Positions 12,290 to 22,250 of a DNA stretch of 64,000 nucleotides are shown piece by piece. The DNA comes from Plasmodium malariae (lineage: Eukaryota > Apicomplexa > Aconoidasida > Haemosporida > Plasmodiidae), in the NCBI RefSeq assembly GCF_900090045.1, contig NC_041786.1, forward strand, positions 935,501-999,500. Direction: 5' to 3'. Within the stretch, counting starts at the first letter, position 1, and each line of letters opens with the position of its first letter. Made by a program: the position numbers and the translations under genes. Under the pieces are notes generated by a model. That model was not told the origin of the DNA. It saw only the letters and a list, made by a program, of their open reading frames with translations, and did not search any database.

Positions 12290-12530
12290 TTAATATGTAT
12301 TATCCGTATATATATATACGTATGTATATGTTTTATATATATGTATATGTTTTATATATATGTATATGTTTTATACGTATGCATATGTTTTATATGTATG
12401 TATATGTTTTATACGTATATATATGTTTTATACATATGTATATGTTTTATACGTATATATACGTTTTATACGTATATATATGTTTTATACATATGTATAT
12501 GTTTTATACGTATATAAACGCGTGTACGTA
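12290..12530 (+). repeat. Imperfect 18-21-bp tandem array
   Basis: Repeats of a tatatgttttatacgtat-like unit lie upstream of the co-chaperone gene (on its 5' side). The YVYVLYVCICF-type open frames over it are repeat artefacts. Confidence 0.8.
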
Positions 12531-13509
12531 TATTTGCGTGCGCCCGTAACGTAATATTTTTCTATCATATATGTTTTACTTGTAAAATACAAATGGAGGG
12601 CCTTACATTTGCAAAAAAAAAAAGAAAAAGGAAAAATATGTATGCTTGTTCAGCACTAAACTATTATATTTAAACTTTGCAATCGTAAATTTGTGGAATT
12701 TTTGCTCGGCAATTTATGCGTATGTATAAATAGATATATATGTAGATTTATATATATATAAATACATACATATGTACATAATTTTATACGTGTACGTATA
12801 TCTACAATGAACTATTTCAGCATAAATACAATTTTAAAATTTGGGGGGATTTTTAAAAGCATAATATTTAATTCGTAAATATATATATTTTTTTTTGTAG
12901 ATCGTGTTAACACTTTTAATTAGTTTTTTATTTTTTATCCTTTTGTATTATCTTTACGTACAATATTAAGTATATATGTAAATATATATTATACATATGC
13001 ATACAATACGGTATCAATTACATTACGTATAAAACACATAAATAAATAATGAACATTTTACGAACAAGATTAGGCGCAAAGAAATTCTATGAAGTTAAAA
13101 TTAAGCCGTTTGCTAATTTTTTTTTATTTTTTTACCCTGCACTACGTTAAATATACTACTACTATAATAATATTAATAATAATAATAAAAAATGTGAAAA
13201 GAAAAAATTAGCTTTATTTTATAGTTTTTGTAGTTTTTTTTATCTTTTTTTAGGCTTTTTTATTCCTTGTTGATTTATTATTTTTTTTGTTTTAAAAAAT
13301 GAAGAATTACATGAACTTCAACCTGTGAAAAATAAAAATGTATCATTTTAAACAAAAAAATAAAATGAAACAAAAACTACGTCAAAAAGTACATTTAATT
13401 TAATATAACTGCAATTTTAGAGAAACCTATATTGCTGTTTGTACTTACATATTGTGTTCTTAATTCGTTATACGTGTGATATATTGAAATTTTAGCTCTC
13501 TTTCGTTTC

Positions 13510-13757
13510 ATTATTTATTTATTTGTATATTTATTTATATATTTATTTATACATTTATTTATACATTTATTTATGCATTTATTTATATATTTATTTATAT
13601 ATTTATTTATATATTTATTTATATATTTATTTATATATTTATTTATATATTTATTTATACATTTATTTATATATTGATTTATACATTTATATATATATTT
13701 ATTTATACATTTATTTATGCATTTGTTTATTTATATATGTATTTATTTATTTATTCA
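13510..13757 (+). repeat. 12-bp tandem array (tttatttatata)
   Basis: About twenty units of a 12-bp tttatttatata repeat with few variants. The flanking sequence 12540-14060 is otherwise AT-rich, without a supportable gene. Confidence 0.85.
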
Positions 13758-14167
13758 AATGAACAAATCTACCAATTTTTTTCATACAAATGTGGGGAAT
13801 AAAAAGGAAAATTTGTTCCCTTTTATTTTCATGACTTCAGCATAGGGAATATATAGAAGTATATGCATTTATATTTTAATTACATGCCTACTTGCGTACA
13901 TGTATACATATGTATATGCTTACATAAGTAATTGTATACATATATGTAACCAATAAACGCTCTTCTGAACAAGTGAACTCCTTTGTTCTCTGCTTTTTTC
14001 TCACTCCCCCAAATAGTTAACCCCTAGAGATACACATATAAAATCATAATATATGGAATTTGCTAAAATTTTACCATATAGCCCTTTTTTACATTGCAAA
14101 ATGTTTACTCTTTTTTAGTTGTGTTTTATACGCATCAAATGTGTTGTATCCTTTCCTTTTTTTCTTT

Positions 14168-14285
14168 TTTTTATGGGTTGTTCAACGGCCTCTTCAAAGC
14201 AAAGAAACGTTACCAGTGTGGAATGTTGAATGTACAATTTGCTATTCGCAAAATTTATGAACTTTCCAAAAAAAAAAAAGAATAA
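14168..14285 (+). other. GC-richer island with overlapping short ORFs
   Basis: About 110 bases are clearly less AT-rich than their surroundings. One frame opens with an ATG after poly(dT) and reads MGCSTASSKQRNVTSVEC before a stop, which resembles an N-myristoylation/palmitoylation start. Another frame reads GLFNGLFKAKKRYQ and continues to a stop near 14276. I cannot connect either to further exons, so this is noted as a possible exon or a noncoding island. Confidence 0.25.
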
Positions 14286-14615
14286 AGAAATTAAACAAAC
14301 AAACAAACAAACAATTGAACAAATAAACAATTGAACAAACAAACAATTGAACAAACAAACAATTGAGCAAACAAACATTGAACAAATAAACAACTGAACA
14401 AACAAACAAATAAAAAAATAAATGAACAAATGAACAAACAAACAATTGAACAAACCAACAATTGAACAAACAAACAATTGAACAAATAAACAATTGAACA
14501 AATGAACAAACAAATGAACAAATAAACATATGAATAAAAAAATAAATGAACAAATGAACAAACAAACAATTGAACAAATGAACAAACAAATGAACAAATA
14601 AACATATGAATAAAT
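14285..14615 (-). repeat. Tandem array of aacaaacaattg-type units
   Basis: Dense repetition of aacaaacaattgaacaaac-like units over about 330 bases. Minus-strand Phe/Cys/Leu-rich frames across it are artefacts. Confidence 0.85.
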
Positions 14616-14872
14616 AAGGCGTTACGGCATAGGGGAAAGAGTGAAAAGAAAAACGGAGGAAAAATGTATCAAAAAAAATTGTAACAGAAATGTATTATGT
14701 GTAATGTTCCTCTTTTTTGCCGAACTATGCTTGCCTAAGCAATAACATATGCAAGGGGCACACACGTAAGAAACTTTACTAATTTTTTAAAATATATTTC
14801 TATGTTCCTCTTTCTTATAATTTTTACTCAATCTCGTTATATTTTATTATAACTATGTTAATGTTAATTATT

Positions 14873-14950
14873 ACGTTAATTTGAATGTTAATTTGAATGT
14901 TAATTTGAATGTTAATTTGAATGTTAATTTGAATGTTAATTTGAATGCTA
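14873..14950 (+). repeat. Short array of gttaatttgaat units
   Basis: Six to seven near-perfect 12-bp units lie just 3' of the predicted minus-strand gene at 14978. Confidence 0.8.
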
Positions 14951-14977
14951 ATTTTTATGTGTAAATTTTTATTTTTT

Positions 14978-16038
14978 TTAATATTCGAGATTTTTCCTCA
15001 CCCACAGGAACGAAGTATCTTCCCCCTTTCCATAGTATATTTTTTCATTTTTCTTGTACTGTTCTTTCAATCTTGTTAGTGCATAGCTTCATATTATTTA
15101 AAAAGTTTATTCTTACATGTTAAGCATTATATAATAACAATACAGTAATTTTTTCTCTTCTATAATATCATTGTAAACAAAATATTCGGTATCATGTAAA
15201 AACGATTTTTGAAAAGCTTAAAAGGGATAGTGAAAGAATTGTAAATTATGCAGACAGAATGTGTTAAGAATATTCGCTTGCTTTTTTTTTTTTTTTTTTA
15301 TTTTATTTTTTACTATTTTTTTTTAGCACATTTTGTATAACAAATACTGACTCTTCGTAGAGAAGCATATCTTATATTTAACTGAAAAAGGAAAATATAG
15401 TGACACATTTTTTCTCTTTTCCTTAGAAAAAGAAAAAGTAAAAGAGTAAAATGGAAAAATTAGTTCGCTTTAAAATAAATATATCATTTCTTTTTTTTTT
15501 TTTTTTTTTTTTTTGTTTATATACATTTCTCCACGGTTTTATTGGTGCGTCTACAATTATACCATTCTTTTTGGATTTTGCTGCATTTTATTATATTATA
15601 TTATGTTATATTATATTTTATTATATAATATTTCATTATGTTTAATTTGGTTCGTTTAGTTTGTTCCTTCAAATTGTTAGTATATTTTGTTCCTTCATAT
15701 TGTTAGTATATTTTGTTCCTTCATATTGTTAGTATATTTTGTTCCTTCATATTGTTAGTATATTTTGTTCCTTCATATTGTTAGTATATTTTGTTCCTTC
15801 ATATTGTTAGTATATTTTGTCCTTCATATTGTTAGTATATTTTGTTCCTTCATATTGTTAGTATATTTTGTTCCTTCATATTGTTAGTATATTTTATTTT
15901 AATTTTTTTTTTTTTTTTGCGGAAAGCCTTTTTTTCATTATTATCAATTAAACGTGCCATTAAAAAAACGAGAGGGTATATGTCCCAGTGCATCCATGCA
16001 GTAATATGTTTGGAGCAGAACGAGGGTTTTCTCTTCAT
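14978..16038 (-). CDS. Small multi-exon protein of unknown function (predicted)
   Basis: Splice reading on the minus strand gives exon 1 at 15954-16038 (ATG, MKRKPSFCSKHITAWMHWDI...). Exon 2 is at 15117-15216 (FQKSFLHDTEYFVYNDIIEE...), and exon 3 at 14978-15086 (YALTRLKEQYKKNEKIYYG... to NLEY and a stop). Phases agree and the join encodes 97 residues with ordinary amino-acid use, unlike the surrounding intergenic DNA. I do not recognise the protein; a short hydrophobic stretch (PLVFLM) follows HWDIY. Two things are uncertain. Intron 1 is about 740 bases and could hide another exon. Intron 2 would be only 30 bases, or 45 if the acceptor after a CACTAAC branch-like motif is used instead, which keeps the frame. 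Confidence 0.45.
15663..15895 (+). repeat. Near-perfect 26-bp tandem array
   Basis: About nine units of ttgttccttcatattgttag plus tatatt are almost identical to each other. One unit has lost a base (near 15820). The array lies inside the large predicted intron of the minus-strand gene above. Confidence 0.9.
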
Positions 16039-16539
16039 ATAAATTTATTATTAAAATAAATTTGTGCATTTATATACAAATGTATTTTATGTGAAGTTAG
16101 TGATACTTTGTATTTCCCCTATGCCAGAAGAGCTCAATTTCATTTATGGAATTTTTTTTTTTTTTTTTTTTTAAATATTTACACACACTGAGTTTTAGCT
16201 GTGTTGATTTTATTTTTTCCCCCCATTATACTCACTTTTTAGGCTTGTCATTTTAACTCTGCTTGTTATTTAATTCTCCTTATTATTTTAATTCTGCTCG
16301 TTAGTTAATTCGCCATATTATTTTAACTTGGCTTATTATTTCAATTATCTCCTTAATTTTAAATCGCTCCGTTCCTTTAGGTTCTTTTGCCAAAGTAGAT
16401 GGCTGCCCCCCCGGTAAAAAGAAAAACAGCAAACAGGCAGGATGCACGTCCTCTGTTAAATTCCTAAATGTGTGTATCGCTTCCGCGTGTAAAAGTAGAA
16501 ACACATATTAACGTAAGGAATAGTTGAAAAAAATCCGGA

Positions 16540-16741
16540 AAAAATATCGAATAAATATCGAATAAATAGCGAATAAATAGCGAATAAATAGAGAAAAAAT
16601 AGCGAATAAATAGAGAAAAAATAGCGAATAAATAGCGAATAAATAGAGAAAAAATAGCGAATAAATAGCGAATAAATAGAGAAAAAATATCGAATAAATA
16701 GCGAAAATATATCGAATAAATAGCGAAAAAATATCGAAAAA
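16540..16741 (+). repeat. Repeat array abutting the ORC4 start codon
   Basis: Units based on aatagcgaataaatagagaa are repeated until directly before the ATG of ORC4 at 16742, so the array must form the 5' leader of that gene. Confidence 0.85.
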
Positions 16742-19700
16742 ATGAGTTATCCATTGAATAACCTGAGCCTGGAGAACATTGCGAATGTTAAAATAAAGGC
16801 TTACAAAAATGTAAATATATATGAGGACAGGGAAGGAAAAGAAGGGGAAAATGAAAATTTCTACAATGTTTATATTTTAACATATATAAAACATATCGTT
16901 AGGATAAAAGCAAATTTGGCTTTACATGGAGGATTATACAGTAATTATTTCGAAAAATATGAAGAAGAGTCCATCTCAAACATAATGTATGAATTATTAT
17001 TAAATAAGAACGAATTGGACAAAGATGATAAGGGTGATAAGGATAATGAGGATAGCAAGGATAAAGGGAAGTATGGGCAAAGGAGTAATAAGGACACAAA
17101 GCCGAGTAGCATTAACCAAAGTATCATAGGAGGAAAAAAGGAACAACAACCAAGAGAAACCGGACTCCCTGAAAGAGGTAACCTAACTGAGGAGGAACAG
17201 AAAAAAGATTTGAATTACTCAATTAAAGAATTGCTAAAAAAGTTAATTAAGTCATACAAGATTAGAGAAAATAAAATATTCTTAGTTACTGGAATGTTAG
17301 GGTGTGGGAAAACTACCTGCGTGAGCTTAGCCATAGAATATTTTAATAAATTTTTGCAAATTGAAAAAAATATGAACAATAAGAATAATAGAAAAAATGT
17401 TTTATTTGTTTCCCCTGATGAGGGTATAAATAAAAAGATATACAAGAAAACTCCCTATATTAGTAGGAATTACCAACAAGAGGATTTGAATACGTCTGAC
17501 TCTACACCAACTCATGCTAAGAAGAAAATCAGGATTAACTGCGATGAACCGCTTTTTAATTTCACTCCAAAAAAGAACAAAAACAATGACAAAATGCTGG
17601 AAAGTAAAATGATAAAAAATAGAATAACAAAATATACCAAAACGAGTAACAGCACGGTAAATTCAAATGAATCCGCTTCAGAGAGTGAGGAAGAGAACCT
17701 GATTAAAAAAAATTGCTCTTTTAATTTGAGGGAAAATATATATAATTCAAATGTTGCACAGATAAATGATAACATAAAAAATATTTTCGAAAATAATGAT
17801 TTATCTCCACTCAGAAAAAATGCAAATATAAGGAACAAAATTCAATATGAACAATTGTTTAAAAAAAATAATAATTATACTAAAGAGGAGGAAGCAGATA
17901 GTAATGAGGAAAATTCAGAGTTTAATGAAAAATATCGAAAAATAGTAGAAGAAATTAAAAAAGAAGAAAATGAAGAAAGATGTATTTATACAATTCGTAT
18001 TAGTGCATATCTATATAGAGACGATTTACAATGTATAAAGTCTATCTTAACACAGTTATATAATTACATCAATACAGAGGAAAAGATGGAAACTAATTTA
18101 TTACTAAATGATTATATTATAATATTAGAGCAATTGTTAATTCAAATAAATAATGAAAAGAAACAAACATTATTAATAATAGAAAATGTGGAAAAATTTT
18201 GTTTACAAAATAAGCAAAATTTATTATATACCTTATTTGATTTACTACATAAAAGAAATATTTCTATTAACATTATCTGTGTAACTAACGTATTAGATAT
18301 TACTCAAACATTAGAAAAAAGAATTAAGTCTAGGTTTACTTTTGAAATGTTACATATATCTCCTATTTTAAATATAGAAGAAATTTCGAAATTAGTATAC
18401 AAAATATTGTATGTTAATTTAGACGATTTTCATCTTATTAAAAAATATTATTCTGTTTATTTTACATATTCAGATTTGATCAAAATTCAAAAATTTTTAC
18501 AAATATATAATTCTACTATGCAGAAAGAAATTGCCGATGAACATTTGTTGAAACAGTGGTCATACGATATAAATTATGGGCTCGACATAAGGCATATATA
18601 CCACACCTGTGTAGACGCGATTCTCTCCATATGTGAGTACAAGCATATCTTAAATTCGAACAGGCGTACATTTAAGAATAACACACTTCTGGATTCTTAC
18701 TCCGGTAGGCACGCATACGGGGGGGAAGTAGAAAATGGGGAAGAAGCGGAAAATGGGGAAGAATCAGAAAATGGGGAAGAATCAGAAAATGGAGAAGATT
18801 CCTCTAACGTATATACTAAAGGCAGTTACTTAACAGGAGGTATAACCCTTTCGTGTAATGACACACATGCAAGAGAAGTTGATAAGGGCATGGCTGATAT
18901 GAGAGAAATGGAATACGATAATTATGGGGAGAGCAGAAAAGTAGGTAACCTAAGCAACTTAGGGGAAGCAATACCAAGAAAAGGTAAGAAGAACAAGAAT
19001 AATAATGATAATTTATCTTCCTTCGTTGGTGCTGACAAATTATGTTTCTTTTCCAAAGAGAAAAGGGGTAATGTAGAATATTTAAGGGAACGACAAGGTA
19101 AATTAGATTGCACTCCTGTAAAAAGAAATTTTAACAGCGGGAATGACAGTGGTAATGATAGAGTTGGTGGTATTGGAAGTCGAAGTGGTAATGATAATGT
19201 AAGGGATCCTGATGGGGATGCCCATAGACAGGAAGAAAACTTCCACTTTGATATGCACATGGATATGAGTCCGCGTAAATTAAAGGAAAACATAAAATTC
19301 AAAAGTAATACGGAAAGCCAATACATATTGAACAACGTTCAGTCCAAGTTTATTAGGAAGCATTATATTAAAAAGGTGTTACGTGATCTATGCTCAATTG
19401 AGTATATGATATTATGTGCTTTTACAAGGTTATATAAAAAAGAGATATTACCAAAAACGTTGTATGTAATTATATTAGAAATAAATAAATTTAAACAAGC
19501 GTACCCACAAGAACAAATTATCGGCTTTTCAGTAGATGCTTACAGAAGATCATTCTTTAGATTAGTAGACTTAGACATTATCGTTTTATCCTCTTATTCA
19601 TTAAGCCATTTGAATATCAAAAATTTTAGTAACGATTCCTTTGGGTTACATGAACCAACCAAATTTCCTTGTTATGATATATTTCTGGAAAACTTGGAAT

Positions 19701-19762
19701 CCTATAATTTAAACCATAATCTAATTCAGTGGGTAAAGCACAATACCGAGGTTATGCAGTAG
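16742..19762 (+). CDS. ORC4: Origin recognition complex subunit 4
   Basis: This single-exon protein has 1006 residues, more than twice the usual ORC4 length because of inserts. An AAA+ domain is split. Walker A (VTGMLGCGKTT) lies near residue 183-192. A charged insert of about 250 residues follows. The region around 470-545 matches ORC4 closely: LLIIENVEKFC, NLLYTLFDLLHKR, then VTNVLDITQTLEKRIKSRF, the box that carries the arginine-finger region in ORC4. The Walker B acidic pair is IIEN here instead of the usual DE. Another Asn/Gly/Glu-rich insert (about 655-850) precedes a conserved C-terminal winged-helix-like part (YIKKVLRDLCSIEYMILCAF...). The role is loading MCM helicase at replication origins. 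Position and family match agree with ORC4 of other Plasmodium. Confidence 0.85.
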   Translation: MSYPLNNLSLENIANVKIKAYKNVNIYEDREGKEGENENFYNVYILTYIKHIVRIKANLALHGGLYSNYFEKYEEESISNIMYELLLNKNELDKDDKGDKDNEDSKDKGKYGQRSNKDTKPSSINQSIIGGKKEQQPRETGLPERGNLTEEEQKKDLNYSIKELLKKLIKSYKIRENKIFLVTGMLGCGKTTCVSLAIEYFNKFLQIEKNMNNKNNRKNVLFVSPDEGINKKIYKKTPYISRNYQQEDLNTSDSTPTHAKKKIRINCDEPLFNFTPKKNKNNDKMLESKMIKNRITKYTKTSNSTVNSNESASESEEENLIKKNCSFNLRENIYNSNVAQINDNIKNIFENNDLSPLRKNANIRNKIQYEQLFKKNNNYTKEEEADSNEENSEFNEKYRKIVEEIKKEENEERCIYTIRISAYLYRDDLQCIKSILTQLYNYINTEEKMETNLLLNDYIIILEQLLIQINNEKKQTLLIIENVEKFCLQNKQNLLYTLFDLLHKRNISINIICVTNVLDITQTLEKRIKSRFTFEMLHISPILNIEEISKLVYKILYVNLDDFHLIKKYYSVYFTYSDLIKIQKFLQIYNSTMQKEIADEHLLKQWSYDINYGLDIRHIYHTCVDAILSICEYKHILNSNRRTFKNNTLLDSYSGRHAYGGEVENGEEAENGEESENGEESENGEDSSNVYTKGSYLTGGITLSCNDTHAREVDKGMADMREMEYDNYGESRKVGNLSNLGEAIPRKGKKNKNNNDNLSSFVGADKLCFFSKEKRGNVEYLRERQGKLDCTPVKRNFNSGNDSGNDRVGGIGSRSGNDNVRDPDGDAHRQEENFHFDMHMDMSPRKLKENIKFKSNTESQYILNNVQSKFIRKHYIKKVLRDLCSIEYMILCAFTRLYKKEILPKTLYVIILEINKFKQAYPQEQIIGFSVDAYRRSFFRLVDLDIIVLSSYSLSHLNIKNFSNDSFGLHEPTKFPCYDIFLENLESYNLNHNLIQWVKHNTEVMQ

Positions 19763-20334
19763 GGGTATGCTTACGCCTACATATATAGATATATGTATAT
19801 GTATGTGTGTGTGTGTGTAGTTGGCCGCTTCCCCCCCCCATTGGCATATTTGTAGAAATAGTTTGTTAACCTTTTTAAATATGTTTTCTATATAATGCAC
19901 GTTTAGGAGTGTATTTTTTTAATGCCTTACATTAATTATAAATTTTATTCTTAATTTATTTTACTTCATTTATTTTTTTTTCCCATTCCACATTTTGTAA
20001 GGTATATACAGTTATATATTAACCACTTGTCTTTTTTAAAAAATATTAACATTTAATGCATTTTCTTTTTTTTTTTTTCTCCTTTTTTTATCATATTCTC
20101 AAATGATTTGTAAATTAATATATATGTACAGTATTTTTTTTAAGTTCATGGATATATTATATAAAAAGGCCTTCAATTCAATTAAGCCGTACCACGATAT
20201 CTTCTTTTTTTTTTTTTTTCCAAACGTTTTTAAAAATTTATGACAACGTCTTTATCCCATTATCGTAGTACAGCTTGTTTTATGTGGTCTCCGTATTTTG
20301 TGCTTTCTTTTTATTCGTATTATATTTTCTTAGT

Positions 20335-20515
20335 ATTAAATTTCTTCATTTTTTCATTATTTCACTATTTCATTATTTCACTATTTCATTATTTCATTAT
20401 TTCATTTTTTCATTTTTTCATGTTTTCATTTTTTTCACTATTTCATTATTTCATTATTTCATTATTTCATTAATTCATTTTTTCATTTTTTAATTATTTA
20501 ATTATTTTCTTTTTT
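20335..20515 (+). repeat. Array of tttcattatttca units
   Basis: Simple pentanucleotide-like repetition (tttca/ttatt) lies in the ORC4 to RING gene spacer. The rest of 19763-20550 is AT-rich without a gene. Confidence 0.75.
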
Positions 20516-20554
20516 CATTATTTTATTTTTTTTTGTATCATTATTCGCTAACAC

Positions 20555-20880
20555 TGCAAATATGGGAAAGGCTAACTTACCTAAAACGCATTTTTTTTAT
20601 ATACATATTAGGTAATATTTTTGTTAAAAATGAATATAAAGCGGCAGTTTTCCTAACTCCTTGTTTGGCGTAAGCTGTTACATATTCCTAGTTGTATTAT
20701 AAAAGAAATGATAACATACAGGATGGGATTATTTTGACCTTACATGAAGAAATTGTACCACTTGTTAAATGCTACAGCAGGTATTGTAAAGGAATTACCC
20801 GTGATAGTAAAAGGACGTATATTCTCGCTCTAAGGAATGATGATTTTATAAATATGAAGTTATGCATATATGTGTACATA
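20555..20880. other. GC-richer intergenic island, candidate ncRNA or unresolved exon
   Basis: About 320 bases have visibly higher G+C than their flanks. The plus strand has a 60-codon open stretch without ATG (DGIILTLHEEIVPLVKCYSR and onward) that looks protein-like. The only upstream splice options imply introns of 22-30 bases, too short to believe. A structured RNA gene is the alternative. I found no convincing snRNA, snoRNA or tRNA signature. Confidence 0.3.
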
Positions 20881-21579
20881 TATATATATATATATATAAA
20901 TATATTATATAAGCTATATATGTTCGCGTAATATGAAGCGAACATATATAAATATACGAAAAGTTCAACTTCAAATTACTCGCAAAATATAATTCACATT
21001 TCAATTTTTACACGCTAAAATGAGGAGTCCCTTTATCCATTTCCTTTCCTCCCTTTTATTTCAAAAAAAAAATTATGTTAAAATAAAATATTTTTATGAA
21101 ATTTTTTTTTTTTTAACATTGTGCTTAATTATCCCTAAATCACCAATTTTTTTTTTTTTTTTTTTTTTAAATTACACACCGTAATTTTTCATTGATGTGC
21201 ATACTTATGATCCTTTTAAAAATTCAAAGAGATCACCATCTAAACATATGAAGTATACATAAAATATGAATTTATCAAATTGTTAATATGCGAAATGTAT
21301 GAACATGTGAACATATAATATATGCGAGAACTTTATGATGAAGTCAGAAGTGTACAAGTTCATATAGGAAAACATAAATATATACAAAAGATAAACAATT
21401 CGAGCATACCTCATAAAACGAAAAATATATCTTTATATTTGTTGGACAACGTTTAATAATGTAATTCTAGTGTTTGCAAAAAAAAAAAAAAAAAAAAAAA
21501 AAGCCCCAAGAATAACATAAAAGGAAATACTGAATTAGCAAAACAGAGAGGGCCACGGCATGCCCTGAAAAAAAGAAAA

Positions 21580-21870
21580 ACGTTTATATGTATATGTGTA
21601 TGTGTAAATATGTAAATATGTATATGTGTATGTGTAAATATGTAAATATGTATATGTGTATGTGTACATGTGTATATGTAAATATGTATATGTAAATATG
21701 CATATGTGTAAATATGTATATGTAAATATGCATATGTGTATATGTAAATATGTATATGTAAATATGCATATGTGTATATGTAAATATGTATATGTAAATA
21801 TGTATATGTAAATATGTATATGTAAATATGTATATGTAAATATGTATATGTAAATATGTATATGTATATA
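21580..21870 (-). repeat. Tandem array of tatgtaaatatg units
   Basis: Roughly 12-bp alternating purine-pyrimidine units (atgtatatgtaaat) run for nearly 300 bases. Tyr/Ile/His frames over it are artefacts. Confidence 0.85.
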
Positions 21871-22250
21871 TAATATCCAAATTTAACACCTATTTAAAAG
21901 TTTGTAGATATATGTAATACTCTTCATGAAGTAGTCCTTCACCTACATATGGTAGGAAGCATGCACAGTTGTTTCTATGTTACGAAAGAAGGAACAAGAT
22001 AAATGTATTTATACATGCCATATTCTTCAAATATGTCTTTTTTTTCTGTTTTTTCGTTCATTTGATTTATCGTTTGTTCGTTTGTTCATATGTTCGATCG
22101 TTTGATTGTTTGGTCGTTTGTTCGTTTGTTTACGTTATTTTATTTTATTATTTTTTTTTTTCGTCTTCGCCCTTTTTTGTCGCAAAACATTTGGAAAGGC
22201 TCACAGCGACCTGGCAGTTCCACTGATATCCTTTTTCTTTAAGAAACAAA

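Noticed and set aside
20562..20780. Spliced small protein starting MGKANLPKTH
   Set aside because: It would need consecutive introns of 30 and 22 bases, which are not credible in Plasmodium.
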